A stretch of 64,000 bases of DNA from Pseudomonas sp. Irchel s3h14 (GCF_900187425.1 NZ_FYDJ01000009.1:179859-243858), one strand, 5' to 3'. Counted from the first letter of the stretch, positions 52,126-61,149 are shown. The notes: generated from the letters alone by a model not told the origin. Numbers and translations: made by a program.

Positions 52126-53136
52126 TTACGCCGCGCTAGCGGCAAATTTCTCGTAGTAAAAGTTTGTCGGCGCGATGCCTTTTTCGCGGATGAACTGGCT
52201 GACCGCCTCGACCATCGGCGGCGGGCCGCACAGGTAGACATCGACGTCGCCTTCGTTCAAATGCTGCGGCTCGATGTGTTGGGTCACGTAGCCCTTGAGC
52301 GGGTGCTGACTGTCCGGGTTGGCCACGCAGGCAATGAAGCTGAAGTTCGGGATTCGTGCGGCGAAGGCTTCGAGTCGATCCATTTCCACCAGATCGAAAT
52401 CGTTGGTCACGCCGTAGATCAAATGCAGCGGATGCTCACTGCCCTGCTCGGCGATTTTTTCCAGCATCGCGGTGAACGGTGCCAGCCCCGTACCGCCGGC
52501 CAGCAGCAACAACGGACGGCGAATGTCGCGCAGATAGAAACTGCCCAACGGCCCGGCCAGGCTCATGCTGTCGCCCGCCTTGGCCATGCCGGTGAGGAAG
52601 CTGCTCATCAAGCCGCCGGGCACGTTGCGGATCAGGAAACTGACTTCGCCGTCGCGCTGCAACGAGCTGAACGAATAGGCGCGGGTCTGCTCGCTGCCGG
52701 GAATCCCGAGGTTCACGTATTGCCCCGGCAGGAACGCCAGTTTGCTCAGGGCTTCGCCCTTGATCGACAGCGCGATGGTGCTGTCGGACAACTGGCGCAC
52801 GGCGCTGATGGTCGCGTCGTAACTGGCCTGACGGGTGCGGCACACCTCGGAAGAGGTCGGCACGCGCACCACGCAATCGCTCTGGGCGCGCATCTGGCAG
52901 GTCAGGACGAAACCTTGCTCGGCCTCTTCCGCGCTGAGTGCGTCTTCGATGTACTCCTCGCCCAAATCATAACGGCCGGCCTCGGCGAAGCATTTGCAGG
53001 TACCGCAGGCGCCGTCGCGGCAATCCAGTGGAATATTGATGCCCTGGCGATACGCGGCATCGGCCACGGTTTCGCCGACATTGGCGTCGATGAACCGGGT
53101 GACGCCGTCTTCAAAATTGAATGCAATGGAATGAGT
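52126..53136 (-). CDS. benC: Benzoate 1,2-dioxygenase electron-transfer component
   Basis: A 336-residue NADH:ferredoxin-type reductase that supplies electrons to the BenAB oxygenase. The N-terminal [2Fe-2S] plant-type domain has CRDGACGTCKC near residue 41 and a fourth Cys near 79 (FVLTCQM); the FAD domain has RAYSFSS near 160, and the NAD domain has LAGGTGLAPFTAML near 220 and YLCGPPPMVEAV near 305. ATG 53136 gives the standard start; the frame is open to 53,166. It follows benB by 13 bp. Confidence 0.95.
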   Translation of the reverse strand, partial: THSIAFNFEDGVTRFIDANVGETVADAAYRQGINIPLDCRDGACGTCKCFAEAGRYDLGEEYIEDALSAEEAEQGFVLTCQMRAQSDCVVRVPTSSEVCRTRQASYDATISAVRQLSDSTIALSIKGEALSKLAFLPGQYVNLGIPGSEQTRAYSFSSLQRDGEVSFLIRNVPGGLMSSFLTGMAKAGDSMSLAGPLGSFYLRDIRRPLLLLAGGTGLAPFTAMLEKIAEQGSEHPLHLIYGVTNDFDLVEMDRLEAFAARIPNFSFIACVANPDSQHPLKGYVTQHIEPQHLNEGDVDVYLCGPPPMVEAVSQFIREKGIAPTNFYYEKFAASAA

Positions 53137-53149
53137 CATGACCGCTGCC

Positions 53150-53638
53150 TCACAGGTGGTAAACATCGATGACCTGGCGAACGTAATCGTTCTTCAGGAT
53201 CACTTTCTTGGCCTTGATCAGCGGGTTTTCACCGCGCACATCGAGGGTGTAGAAACTGCTGCCGAAATAGCTGTCAACGGTCTTGTAGCGAAAGCTCAGG
53301 GTGTGCCAGTTGAAGCGCACTTTGCAGAACCCGTCGGCCTGTTCGAGCAGCTCGATGTTGCTGATGTTGTGCGAGGTGCGGGTGTCCGGCATGGTGGCGC
53401 TGGAACGCTCGGTCTTGATGCGGAAAACGCGGTCTTCCAGGCCGGTGCGGTTGCCGTACCAGATCAGCGAGATTTCCCGTTGCGGGTCTTCAGTCAGCTC
53501 GTCGTTGTCGTCCCAGGACGGCATCCAGAACGTCGCGTCCGGGGCGTACAACTCCAGCCATTCGTCCCATTGCCGGTCATCGAGGTAGCGCGCTTCGCGG
53601 TAGAGAAAATCACGCACGGTGTCATAGGTGATGGTCAT
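53150..53638 (-). CDS. benB: Benzoate 1,2-dioxygenase small (beta) subunit
   Basis: A 162-residue NTF2-fold beta subunit of the class IB Rieske dioxygenase, needed for the alpha3beta3 assembly. Family marks are the N-terminal FLYREARYLDDRQWDEWLEL, ATFWMPSWDD near 50, REISLIWYGNRTGLEDRVFR near 70-89 and RHTS-like DTRTSHNISN near 103. The start overlaps the benA stop as ATGA (53,635-53,638), giving translational coupling. A longer open frame upstream to 53,707 is inside benA. Confidence 0.95.
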   Translation of the reverse strand: MTITYDTVRDFLYREARYLDDRQWDEWLELYAPDATFWMPSWDDNDELTEDPQREISLIWYGNRTGLEDRVFRIKTERSSATMPDTRTSHNISNIELLEQADGFCKVRFNWHTLSFRYKTVDSYFGSSFYTLDVRGENPLIKAKKVILKNDYVRQVIDVYHL

Positions 53639-54999
53639 TGCACGGCCTCCACAGGAATCAGTTCGGACTGCTCGGCGGCCAGGGCCTTGAGCATGGTCTG
53701 CTGCCAATACTTGTGTTGCAGCACGAACAGGCCTTCGTCTTCGGTGCGCACGCCGCTGAGCAGCGGATGCAGGTCGATTTCCTTGGCGGCGTCATCAGCG
53801 CCTTCGATCCAGTGTTCGGCGCCGCGGGACATGTCGTTCCAGGCGGTCACGCTGCCCTGATAACTGGTCTGGCAGGAACGAAACTCTTCCAGATCATCCG
53901 GGGTGGCCATGCCGCTGACGTTGAAGAAGTCTTCGTACTGACGAATCCGGCTCGAACGGGCGTGGTCGCTTTCGCCTTTGGGGGCGATGCAGTAAATGGT
54001 GATTTCCGTGCGATCGACCGAGATCGGTCGGGCGATACGAATCTGCGAACTGAACTGGTCCATCAGGTACACGTTCGGGTACAGGCACAGGTTGCGCGAG
54101 TTCTCGATCATCCAGTCGGCGCGAGCCTTGCCGAAATCCTGGGCCAGTTCATCGCGACGCTCGTACAGCGGACGATCTTCTGGGTTGGACCAACGGGTCC
54201 AGAGCAGCATGTGGCCCTTGTCGAAGGAATAGAAACCACCGCCCTGCTTGGCCCAACTGCCGGCACTCATGGTCGGATTGCAATCGCCGGCCTCACGCTG
54301 CTTGCGCTGGTTCTGAGTGGCCGCGTAGTTCCAGTGCACGGAGCTGACGTGATAGCCGTCGGCGCCGTTTTCGGCGGTGAGCTTCCAGTTGCCTTCGTAG
54401 ATGTAGCTGGAGGAACCGCGCAGCACTTCCAGGCCATCGGCGGACTGGTCGACGATCATGTCGATGATCTTTGCCGACTCGCCCAGGTGTTCAACCAGCG
54501 GGACTACGTCGGCCTTGAGGCTGCCAAACAGGAAGCCGCGATAAGATTCGAAACGCGCGACTTTGGTCAGGTCGTGGGAGCCTTCGCAGTTGAAGCTCGC
54601 CGGGTAGCCCGCTTCGGCCGGATCCTTGACCTTGAGCAGTTTGCCGGAGTTGTTGAAGGTCCAGCCGTGGAATGGGCAGGTGTACGAGCTCTTGTTGCCA
54701 GACTTGTGCCGGCACAGCGTCGCGCCACGATGGCTGCAGGCGTTGAGGAACGCATTGAGCTCACCGTCCTTGTTGCGCGCGATGAAGATCGACTGGCGCC
54801 CCATGGTGGTGGTGTAGAAATCGTTTTTGTTGGGGATCTGGCTTTCGTGGGCCAGGTACAGCCAGTTCCCTTCGAAGATGTGCTGCATCTCGAGATCGAA
54901 CAGCCGCGGGTCGGTGAACATCTCGCGCTTGCAGCGATAGATGCCCTGTTCTTTGTCATCTTCGAGCAGGGAGTGAAGGTATTCGGGTCGCAGGGTCAT
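53635..54999 (-). CDS. benA: Benzoate 1,2-dioxygenase large (alpha) subunit
   Basis: A 454-residue Rieske oxygenase alpha subunit that dihydroxylates benzoate at C1-C2. The Rieske cluster motifs are ACSHRGATLC and TCPFHGWTF (residues about 92-120), and the mononuclear iron site includes ENGADGYHVSSVHWNYA near 215-231. ATG 54999 gives the conserved MTLRPEYLHSLLEDD start; the frame is open to 55,014. It is the first gene of the ben operon, with two BenR boxes upstream. Confidence 0.95.
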   Translation of the reverse strand: MTLRPEYLHSLLEDDKEQGIYRCKREMFTDPRLFDLEMQHIFEGNWLYLAHESQIPNKNDFYTTTMGRQSIFIARNKDGELNAFLNACSHRGATLCRHKSGNKSSYTCPFHGWTFNNSGKLLKVKDPAEAGYPASFNCEGSHDLTKVARFESYRGFLFGSLKADVVPLVEHLGESAKIIDMIVDQSADGLEVLRGSSSYIYEGNWKLTAENGADGYHVSSVHWNYAATQNQRKQREAGDCNPTMSAGSWAKQGGGFYSFDKGHMLLWTRWSNPEDRPLYERRDELAQDFGKARADWMIENSRNLCLYPNVYLMDQFSSQIRIARPISVDRTEITIYCIAPKGESDHARSSRIRQYEDFFNVSGMATPDDLEEFRSCQTSYQGSVTAWNDMSRGAEHWIEGADDAAKEIDLHPLLSGVRTEDEGLFVLQHKYWQQTMLKALAAEQSELIPVEAVQ

Positions 55000-55062
55000 G
55001 GCCGCCGCCTCCATTGTTTTTATTCAGGCAGGGCCATGCTAGGACGGGGGGAAGTGGCGGAC

Positions 55063-55098
55063 TATCCGCTGGGTGCAGACCTGTATCCGTTTTGTGCA
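55063..55098 (-). promoter_or_regulatory. Tandem BenR/XylS-type activator sites at the benA promoter
   Basis: On the minus strand TGCACAAAACGGATA (55,098-55,084) and TGCACCCAGCGGATA (55,077-55,063) both fit the TGCA-N6-GGATA half-site of XylS and BenR. They are direct repeats with a 21-bp period, two helical turns, and the proximal copy is about 64 bp before the benA start. Confidence 0.88.
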
Positions 55099-55157
55099 AT
55101 GGGATTTTTTATGGGGGCGGGTGGCGTTTGCGGGAATACAGTCCACCGCCGATCCGG

Positions 55158-55249
55158 TGTAGGAGCAAAGCTTGCTCGCGATGGCGTCGTGTCAGGCGAC
55201 ATCAATCGTGAACCTACCGGCCTCATCGCGGGCAAGCCATGCTCCCACA
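55158..55249. repeat. REPIN-type inverted REP pair
   Basis: TGTAGGAGC with GCTTGCTCGCGATGG on the left is answered by CATCGCGGGCAAGCC and GCTCCCACA on the right. This is the common Pseudomonas REP doublet. It lies between the benA promoter and the end of benR. Confidence 0.85.
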
Positions 55250-55271
55250 GGGATGTGTGGCGTTTGCTAGC

Positions 55272-56231
55272 TCAGTGGCGGCGCTTGAGGGTGTCGGAAG
55301 GCAATTCACCGAACTGTTTGCGGTAGCTGTCGGAGAACCGGCCCAGGTGCAAGAAGCCGTAATCCATCGCCACTTCCGTGACGTTGCGCACGTTGCAGGT
55401 CGGGTCGCTCAGGCAGGCGTTGATGCGCTCAAGGCGCTTTTGCCGGATGTAGTTTTTCGGCGTGGTGCCGGCGTTGCGTTCAAACAATCCGTACAACGAG
55501 CGCAGACTCATCCGCGCCTGACGTGCCAGTTCTTCGCTGTCGATGTCTTGTTTGAGATGGCCCGCGATGTAGTCGGCAATCACCTCGAACGTGGCCGTCT
55601 GTGAGCCGAGACTGATCCGGCTGACATTGGTCTTCATCAGGCTGAGCATCTTGCTGACGATGATCTGTGCGTAGTGCTCCTGCACTTTGGGAATCTGCTC
55701 GGTCGCCTCGGCTTCCTGGCAAATCATCGCCAGCAGACCGACAAAGCCTTCCAGCTCATCGAGCTGATAACGGTTCTCCAGAAACCGCACGCCCTGCCCC
55801 GGATAGCGCCAGCGCTGTTCATCGCACACGGATTCCAGCAACGGGGTGGGGACTTTGAGGATAAATTTTTCGCAATCGTCGGAATACGTCAGGTCCACCG
55901 GATCATCGGGATTGATCAGCAGCAACTCGCCGGGTGCGAAGTAGTGTTCCTGGCCGTGGCCGCGCCACAAGCAATTGCCGCGCAGCAACACTTGCAGGTG
56001 ATAGATGCTTTCCAGCGCACCGGAAGTGACCCGTACGCTGCCGCCATAACTGATGCGGCACAGGTCGAGGCTGGCAAACTTGCGGTGATTGAGGCTGGCC
56101 AGCGGTTGCCCGGCCCGGGGCATCAGAATGCAATGGTTACCGACATGCTGATTGACGTAGCCCGACACCGCGTAAGGGTCGGCGTGGTCGAATACGGTGC
56201 TGCGCTGACTCAACAGTTGCGCTTGCATCAT
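55272..56231 (-). CDS. benR: AraC/XylS-family activator of benzoate genes
   Basis: A 319-residue AraC-family activator that responds to benzoate and turns on benABCD. The N-terminal effector domain (residues about 20-200) is followed by the AraC domain with SEELARQARMSLRSLYGLFE near 227 and YIRQKRLERINACLSDP near 255, then VTEVAMDYGFLHLGRFSDSY near 280. The GFLHLGRFS recognition segment is that of the XylS/BenR group. ATG 56231 follows GAGAGTGACCCG. It is encoded just upstream of benA on the same strand. Confidence 0.93.
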   Translation of the reverse strand: MMQAQLLSQRSTVFDHADPYAVSGYVNQHVGNHCILMPRAGQPLASLNHRKFASLDLCRISYGGSVRVTSGALESIYHLQVLLRGNCLWRGHGQEHYFAPGELLLINPDDPVDLTYSDDCEKFILKVPTPLLESVCDEQRWRYPGQGVRFLENRYQLDELEGFVGLLAMICQEAEATEQIPKVQEHYAQIIVSKMLSLMKTNVSRISLGSQTATFEVIADYIAGHLKQDIDSEELARQARMSLRSLYGLFERNAGTTPKNYIRQKRLERINACLSDPTCNVRNVTEVAMDYGFLHLGRFSDSYRKQFGELPSDTLKRRH

Positions 56232-56293
56232 CGGGTCACTCTCATTGTTGTTATAGGTAACGTCGGGCCATTCCAGGATCGAAACGCAGAAGA

Positions 56294-56323
56294 CCACGAG
56301 ATAAACGGTCGGTTATCTCGTGG
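56294..56323. terminator. Hairpin between catA and benR
   Basis: CCACGAGATAA and TTATCTCGTGG form a perfect 11-bp stem with an 8-nt loop. On the minus strand only a weak TCTTCTG follows. It probably ends or attenuates the catBCA transcript before benR. Confidence 0.6.
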
Positions 56324-56346
56324 CCCGGCTCCGTTGTTCGAGGATA

Positions 56347-57276
56347 TCAGTCCTCGAGTGCGCGGACCCGCTCGTGGCGTTGCTGCTCGTCGGGTTGTGC
56401 GGTGGTCTGCAAGGTAAAATCGAAGTCGATTTCGGCAAAGCGACCGCTCACACCATGGGCCGCCGCACGCTGTTGATCGTCGCTGAAGGTGATTTTCGCG
56501 ATCAGCTCATCCCGAGTGGCATAGGCGAAATCGTCGTGCAGGTACTGATCACCATCGAGGTTGATCTGGGTGGTCAGGTGACGATGATCCGGCGCGGAGA
56601 TGAAGAAGTGGATGTGCGCCGGCCGTTTCCCATGACGGCCCAGTTGATCGAGCAGTTGCTGGGTCGGGCCGTCCGGCGGGCAGCCATAGCCCGACGGCAC
56701 GATGCTGCGAAAGCGATAACGACCTTCGGCATCGGTGACGATACGACGACGCAAGTTGAACTCCGATTGAGTGGTATCAAAGTAGGAGTAAGTGCCGCCG
56801 GTGTTGGCGTGCCAGACATCCACCACCGCACCGGCCAACGGTTCGCCGGCGGTGTTCTTGACCTGGCCCTGCATGAACAGCACCACACCCGGATCGACGC
56901 CGTCATCCAGTCGCGCTTCGCCTTCCGACAGCGGCGCACCCGCAACGTACAGCGGGCCCTCGATGGTCCGCGGCGTGCCGCCGGCCTTGCCGGCCTGCTC
57001 GTCTTCGGCGTCCATCAGCAGGTCGAGGTAATGCTCCAGACCGAGCCCGGCCACCACCAGCCCGGCCTCTTGACGCGCACCCAGCACGTTGAGGTAGTTG
57101 ACGGCTTTCCAGAACTCTTCCGGGGTCACGGCCAGGTCTTCGATGATGTTCACCGAGTCACGCAGGATGCGGTAGACCAGGGCCTTGACCCGCGGGTCGC
57201 CGGCGTCATTGAGCAGGCCGCTGGCCTCTTCGAGAAACTTCTGGACACTGGCAGTGTGGGAAATTTTGACGTTCAT
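56347..57276 (-). CDS. catA: Catechol 1,2-dioxygenase
   Basis: A 309-residue intradiol dioxygenase that cleaves catechol between the hydroxyls to cis,cis-muconate with Fe(III). Iron ligands are expected as tyrosines in GGTYSYFD near 165 and SGYGCP near 200 and histidines in RPAHIHFF near 222-226. The N-terminal helical linker domain (to about residue 105) is present and length is normal. It is third in the cat operon after catB and catC, 55 bp from catC. Confidence 0.95.
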   Translation of the reverse strand: MNVKISHTASVQKFLEEASGLLNDAGDPRVKALVYRILRDSVNIIEDLAVTPEEFWKAVNYLNVLGARQEAGLVVAGLGLEHYLDLLMDAEDEQAGKAGGTPRTIEGPLYVAGAPLSEGEARLDDGVDPGVVLFMQGQVKNTAGEPLAGAVVDVWHANTGGTYSYFDTTQSEFNLRRRIVTDAEGRYRFRSIVPSGYGCPPDGPTQQLLDQLGRHGKRPAHIHFFISAPDHRHLTTQINLDGDQYLHDDFAYATRDELIAKITFSDDQQRAAAHGVSGRFAEIDFDFTLQTTAQPDEQQRHERVRALED

Positions 57277-57331
57277 TTTGGTGGGTTCCTCATCTTGTAA
57301 TTATTAGCGTAGCGAACTGAACAGGCTGGGT

Positions 57332-57622
57332 TCAGCGGTCATCCTCGCGGATAGAAGAAGGATGCCGGCACATCGCATCGACCTCGATCGCCATGTACGG
57401 AAACAGCGGCAATTGCATGAGCAGGTCGTGCAGCTCCTGAACGCTGTCGACGTCAAAAACGCTGTAATTGGCATAGTGCCCGGCGATGCGCCACAGGTGA
57501 CGCCACTTGCCTTGCTCTTGCAGGCGCTGGGCCAGGGCTTTTTCGTCAGCCTTCAGCTTCGCGGCTGCTTCGGGATTCATGTCGACTGGCAGGTTCACGG
57601 TCATTTTTACGTGGAACAGCAT
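57332..57622 (-). CDS. catC: Muconolactone delta-isomerase
   Basis: A 96-residue small isomerase that converts muconolactone to 3-oxoadipate enol-lactone; family members form decamers. FHVKMTVNLPVDMN at the start, KWRHLWRIAGHYANYSVFDV near 39-58 and LPLFPYMAIEVDAMCRHPSS near the end are characteristic. It lies 10 bp after catB, a tight arrangement that implies coupled translation. Confidence 0.95.
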   Translation of the reverse strand: MLFHVKMTVNLPVDMNPEAAAKLKADEKALAQRLQEQGKWRHLWRIAGHYANYSVFDVDSVQELHDLLMQLPLFPYMAIEVDAMCRHPSSIREDDR

Positions 57623-57632
57623 AATGCTCTCC

Positions 57633-58781
57633 TCAGGCTTGATGAATGGCAGTAGACGTTTTGTCTCGACGGAAGAACGCCAGACGTTCTTCGTCGAGGC
57701 TCAGGCCCAGCCCCGGTGTTTTCGGCACGTGCAACTCAAAATCGCGATAGACCAGCGGCTCGCTGAGAATGTCTTCAGTCAGCAGCAATGGACCGAACAG
57801 CTCGGTGTCCCACGCCAGTTTGTTCAGCGTGATAAAGGCATGGGCCGAGGCCAGGGTGCCGATGCCACCTTCGAGCATGGTGCCGCCATACAGGCCGATA
57901 CCGGCCGCTTCGGCAATCGCAGCGGTTCGCAGTACGGCGCGCGGGCCGCCGTTCTTGGCGATCTTCAAGGCAAACACCGAGGCCGCGCCTTCACGGGCCA
58001 GGTTGAACGCATCCTCCACGCATTCGATGGATTCATCGGCCATGATCGGCGCCGGGCTCATGGCGTTCAGGCGCGCCATGCCGGCGCGGTTGTTGCGCGA
58101 GATCGGTTGTTCGATCAGGTCGATGCCGTTGGTTCCCAGAATCCGGCAGGCGCGCAGCGCGACCGCTTCATCCCAGGCCTGATTGACATCGACTCGCACG
58201 CTGGCGCGGTCTCCCAAAGCTTTTTTGATCGCAATGACGTGGGCCAGGTCGCGGTTGACCTCACCGGCACCGATTTTCAGTTTGAAGATCCGATGGCGGC
58301 GCAGGTCGAGCATTTTTTCCGCTTCGGCGATGTCCTGGTCGGTGTCGCCACTGGCCAGGGTCCACGCCACTGGCAGGGCATCGCGAACGCGGCCGCCCAG
58401 CAGTTCACTGACCGGCAGCCCAAGGCGTTTGCCCTGAGCGTCGAGCAAGGCGGTTTCGATACCTGATTTAGCGAAGGTGTTGCCACGGATGCTGCGCTCC
58501 AGGCGCAACATCGCGGCGTTCACGTTGGCGCTGTCCTGGCCCAGCAGCAGCGGCGCGAAGTGTTTGTCGATGTTGGTCTTGATGCTGTCAGGGCTTTCGT
58601 TGCCGTAGGCCAGGCCACCGATGGTGGTGGACTCGCCAATGCCTTCAATGCCGTCGACGCAGCGCACGCGAATGATCACCAGGGTCTGGTTCTGCATGGT
58701 GTGCATCGCCAGCTTGTGCGGGCGGATGGTCGGCAGATCGACGATGATCGTCTCGATCGATTCAATGGCTGTTGCAAGCAT
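57633..58781 (-). CDS. catB: Muconate cycloisomerase
   Basis: A 382-residue enolase-superfamily enzyme that lactonises cis,cis-muconate. The catalytic lysine pair is in FKLKIGAGE near residue 168, metal ligands are in VDVNQAWDE near 198, DLIEQPISRNN near 222 and MADESIE near 248, and GTMLEGGIGTLASAH lies near 320. ATG 58781 gives the usual family start (LATAIESIETIIVDLPTIRP); the frame is open to 58,910, across the promoter. It is the first gene of catBCA and divergent from catR. Confidence 0.94.
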   Translation of the reverse strand: MLATAIESIETIIVDLPTIRPHKLAMHTMQNQTLVIIRVRCVDGIEGIGESTTIGGLAYGNESPDSIKTNIDKHFAPLLLGQDSANVNAAMLRLERSIRGNTFAKSGIETALLDAQGKRLGLPVSELLGGRVRDALPVAWTLASGDTDQDIAEAEKMLDLRRHRIFKLKIGAGEVNRDLAHVIAIKKALGDRASVRVDVNQAWDEAVALRACRILGTNGIDLIEQPISRNNRAGMARLNAMSPAPIMADESIECVEDAFNLAREGAASVFALKIAKNGGPRAVLRTAAIAEAAGIGLYGGTMLEGGIGTLASAHAFITLNKLAWDTELFGPLLLTEDILSEPLVYRDFELHVPKTPGLGLSLDEERLAFFRRDKTSTAIHQA

Positions 58782-58867
58782 GTCGATACCCGTCAGGTTC
58801 TTAAAGTTCTGGAACCGATTCTGGTACGGCTTTTTTCGGGAAGCCAATATAGAATTGGTCTGACTTG

Positions 58868-58882
58868 ATACCTTTAAGGTAT
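58868..58882. promoter_or_regulatory. CatR operator at the catB promoter
   Basis: ATACCTTTAAGGTAT is a perfect 15-bp dyad (arms ATACCTT/AAGGTAT) in the 127-bp catB-catR gap, 87-101 bp upstream of catB and 27-41 bp upstream of catR. It has the ATACC/GGTAT form described for the CatR repression-binding site. Confidence 0.8.
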
Positions 58883-58908
58883 GCAACCGACTTGCGTCTG
58901 GAGGCTCC

Positions 58909-59793
58909 ATGGAACTGCGTCACCTGCGGTATTTTCAGGTGTTGGCTCAAACCCTCAATTTCACCCGTGCCGCCGAGCTTCTGCACATTGCCCAACCGCC
59001 GCTGAGCCGGCAGATGCAGCAACTGGAGGATGAACTCGGGGTGTTGTTGCTGGAACGCGGGCGGCCGCTGAAGCTGACCGATGCCGGGCGTTTTTTCCAT
59101 GAGCACTCCACCGCCCTGCTCGAGCAACTGGGCAAGGTGTGCGACAACACGCGACGGATCGGTCTGGGCGAAAAGACCTGGCTGGGCATCGGTTTTGCCC
59201 CGTCGACGCTCTACGGCGTGCTGCCGGAACTGATTCGCCGTTTGCGCAGCGGCGAGCCCCTGGAGCTTGAACTGGGGCTCTCGGAAATGACCACGTTGCA
59301 GCAAGTACAGGCGCTCAAGGCCGGGCGCATCGACATTGGTTTCGGCCGAATCCGCATCGACGACCCGGCGATCATCCAGACTGTGTTGACCGAAGATCGT
59401 CTGGTCGCCGCCCTGCCCGCGGGTCACCCATTACTGGCCGGGCCGATCAGCCTTCGCGAATTGGCGAAAGAACCCTTCGTGCTGTACCCCGGCAACCCAC
59501 GTCCCAGCTACGCCGACCATGTGATCGCCTTGTTCGAATCCTATGGCGTGAGCATCCACGTGGCGCAATGGACCAACGAGCTGCAAACAGCTATCGGTCT
59601 GGTGGGAGCGGGAATCGGCGTCACCCTGGTGCCGGCCTCGGTGCAATTGCTGCACCGCGACGACATTGGTTTCACGCCGCTGCTGGAAGACAACGCGACC
59701 TCGCCGATTATTCTCAGCAGGCGCGTGGGCGACGTATCGCCGGGGTTGAATCATTGCTTGCAGATGATTGATGAACTGCAACCGCGGGCCTAG
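58909..59793 (+). CDS. catR: LysR-family regulator of catBCA
   Basis: A 294-residue LysR regulator that activates catBCA in response to muconate and represses itself. The winged helix is MELRHLRYFQVLAQTLNFTR with AAELLHIAQPPLSRQMQQLE; the effector domain has IGFAPSTLYGVLPELIRRL near residue 85 and NELQTAIGLVGAGIGVTLVP near 222, both close to CatR. GAGGCTCC precedes ATG 58909. Its stop overlaps the convergent DUF1652 stop in the shared bases CTAG. Confidence 0.93.
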   Translation: MELRHLRYFQVLAQTLNFTRAAELLHIAQPPLSRQMQQLEDELGVLLLERGRPLKLTDAGRFFHEHSTALLEQLGKVCDNTRRIGLGEKTWLGIGFAPSTLYGVLPELIRRLRSGEPLELELGLSEMTTLQQVQALKAGRIDIGFGRIRIDDPAIIQTVLTEDRLVAALPAGHPLLAGPISLRELAKEPFVLYPGNPRPSYADHVIALFESYGVSIHVAQWTNELQTAIGLVGAGIGVTLVPASVQLLHRDDIGFTPLLEDNATSPIILSRRVGDVSPGLNHCLQMIDELQPRA

Positions 59794-60032
59794 CCGGCAA
59801 ACGCCCGACGACCGGCGCGCATCTCGATGCGCAACTCGCCAATCAGATTGGAGATATCGCGAACGCTGGTCAGCCGTTCGGGTGATACACCGGTAATCAA
59901 CAGATCAATGCGCCCGGTGGCGGGTTCGTAGACCTTGATCCGTAACGTTTCGTCGGGATTCACCGTGCAGGCACAGGAAAGCGGTTGAAAACCGGACTCA
60001 ACAATGCGGCAAAGCTCAGGAACTGAAACCAT
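59790..60032 (-). CDS. DUF1652 family protein
   Basis: An 80-residue member of the DUF1652 family, small proteins common in Pseudomonas. VSVPELCRIVESGFQPLSCACTV-like start and PATGRIDLLITGVSPERLTS in the middle are typical. ATG 60032 with GGAGGCGCC upstream is preferred over 60,053. Function unknown. It converges with catR. Confidence 0.85.
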   Translation of the reverse strand: MVSVPELCRIVESGFQPLSCACTVNPDETLRIKVYEPATGRIDLLITGVSPERLTSVRDISNLIGELRIEMRAGRRAFAG

Positions 60033-60150
60033 GACTGGCGCCTCCGTGGCCATTAATCGGATCCAACTTGCTCAGCATAGATGCGCTTTTCCAATCCTGC
60101 GCCCGCCGATGGTCGAAAAAGTGTTAGCTGTTTCTCACTTTGGCGACCTT

Positions 60151-61050
60151 TCAGTGAGAATCCCCACCCCAGATCCAATTCCAGAGCCCCGGTAATTTAA
60201 CCGGCTGTGAACTGTCGCGAACGGTACGCGCCATGGCGGCCCGTTGCAGCGCGGCCGTATCGTCGTAAAACGGCTTCTCTGCGGTTTTCACACCGGTAGC
60301 CTGTGCACTGTCGAGGAGGATTTGCAGGTATTCCCGAGCATGCCGGGCGGTGTAGCGATTGAGGTCGTGGAACGTCACCACCACCGGAATCACCCCATCT
60401 ACCACCGGTAACTCGCCAAGGGCGATGCGCTCGCGCACTTCGGACATTGTGCGCAAGAAATGAGCCCGCCGCCGGGGGCTGGCGTTGAAACCCCAGATTT
60501 TGCCGTCATTGGCGCTCAGATCGGTCAGCAGCACATGCATGCCATGTTGCTGATAGGCCGCGAAGACCCGTTTGTCATAGTTCCAGAATGGCGGACGAAC
60601 CAGGGTCGGCGGCGCGCCGGTGAGCGCGGCGATGTCGGCGCTGCCCTTAGTCAGCGACTGCTCCAGTGCCTCCGGACTCAGAGACCGATGATTGGTGTGC
60701 CCGTGGGTGGCCGTGTGGAAACCCAATATCTGCCCTTCTGCGTGTTCACGGCGCATGACCTCGCGACCGATTTCGCTGTTGCCGGCACGTGGCGCACGGG
60801 TCTGCACGAAGAACACCGCTTTGAGGTTCGGTTGCACCGGGTTTGTGGCCAGACTGTCGAGCACCGTCATCGTCGGATTCCAGAAACTCGAGGCGCTGGG
60901 ACCGTCGTCGAAGGTCAGCAGAAAACGGATCGGTGGTTGCGCGCTCAGACGCTGTTCGGTCTGCGGCGTCATTTCAATGGGAGAAGCGATGCACCCAACC
61001 AGCCCTGTGGCGATGATGAGTGCAGAGAGAACCTTGAACAGCTGTTTCAT
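60151..61050 (-). CDS. Polysaccharide deacetylase-like lipoprotein (NodB fold)
   Basis: A 299-residue exported protein. The N-terminus KVLSALIIATGLVGC has a lipobox (Cys about 19). The NodB domain shows FLLTFDDGPSASSFWNP near residue 45 (metal-binding Asp), GFHTATHGHTNH near 110 (the two metal histidines), and RPPFWNYD near 155. It probably de-N-acetylates a cell-wall or capsular sugar. ATG 61050 is used; the frame is open to 61,143. Downstream is the DUF1652 gene, 118 bp away. Confidence 0.87.
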   Translation of the reverse strand: MKQLFKVLSALIIATGLVGCIASPIEMTPQTEQRLSAQPPIRFLLTFDDGPSASSFWNPTMTVLDSLATNPVQPNLKAVFFVQTRAPRAGNSEIGREVMRREHAEGQILGFHTATHGHTNHRSLSPEALEQSLTKGSADIAALTGAPPTLVRPPFWNYDKRVFAAYQQHGMHVLLTDLSANDGKIWGFNASPRRRAHFLRTMSEVRERIALGELPVVDGVIPVVVTFHDLNRYTARHAREYLQILLDSAQATGVKTAEKPFYDDTAALQRAAMARTVRDSSQPVKLPGLWNWIWGGDSH

Positions 61051-61072
61051 GTTTTGCCCATTTATCCTTCGT

Positions 61073-61096
61073 CGGCCCGCAGGTCGCTGCGGGCCG
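61073..61096. terminator. Strong hairpin after the binding-protein gene
   Basis: CGGCCCGCAG and CTGCGGGCCG pair perfectly around GTCG, flanked by further ATCC/GGAT pairing. It lies downstream of the 61,150 stop on the minus strand, with no U tract, so it may be a weak terminator. Confidence 0.5.
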
Positions 61097-61149
61097 AGGT
61101 TGGATAAGGGTACACAGTGTTTGGTTCCAGTGCTGCCCGGCATCGTGGG

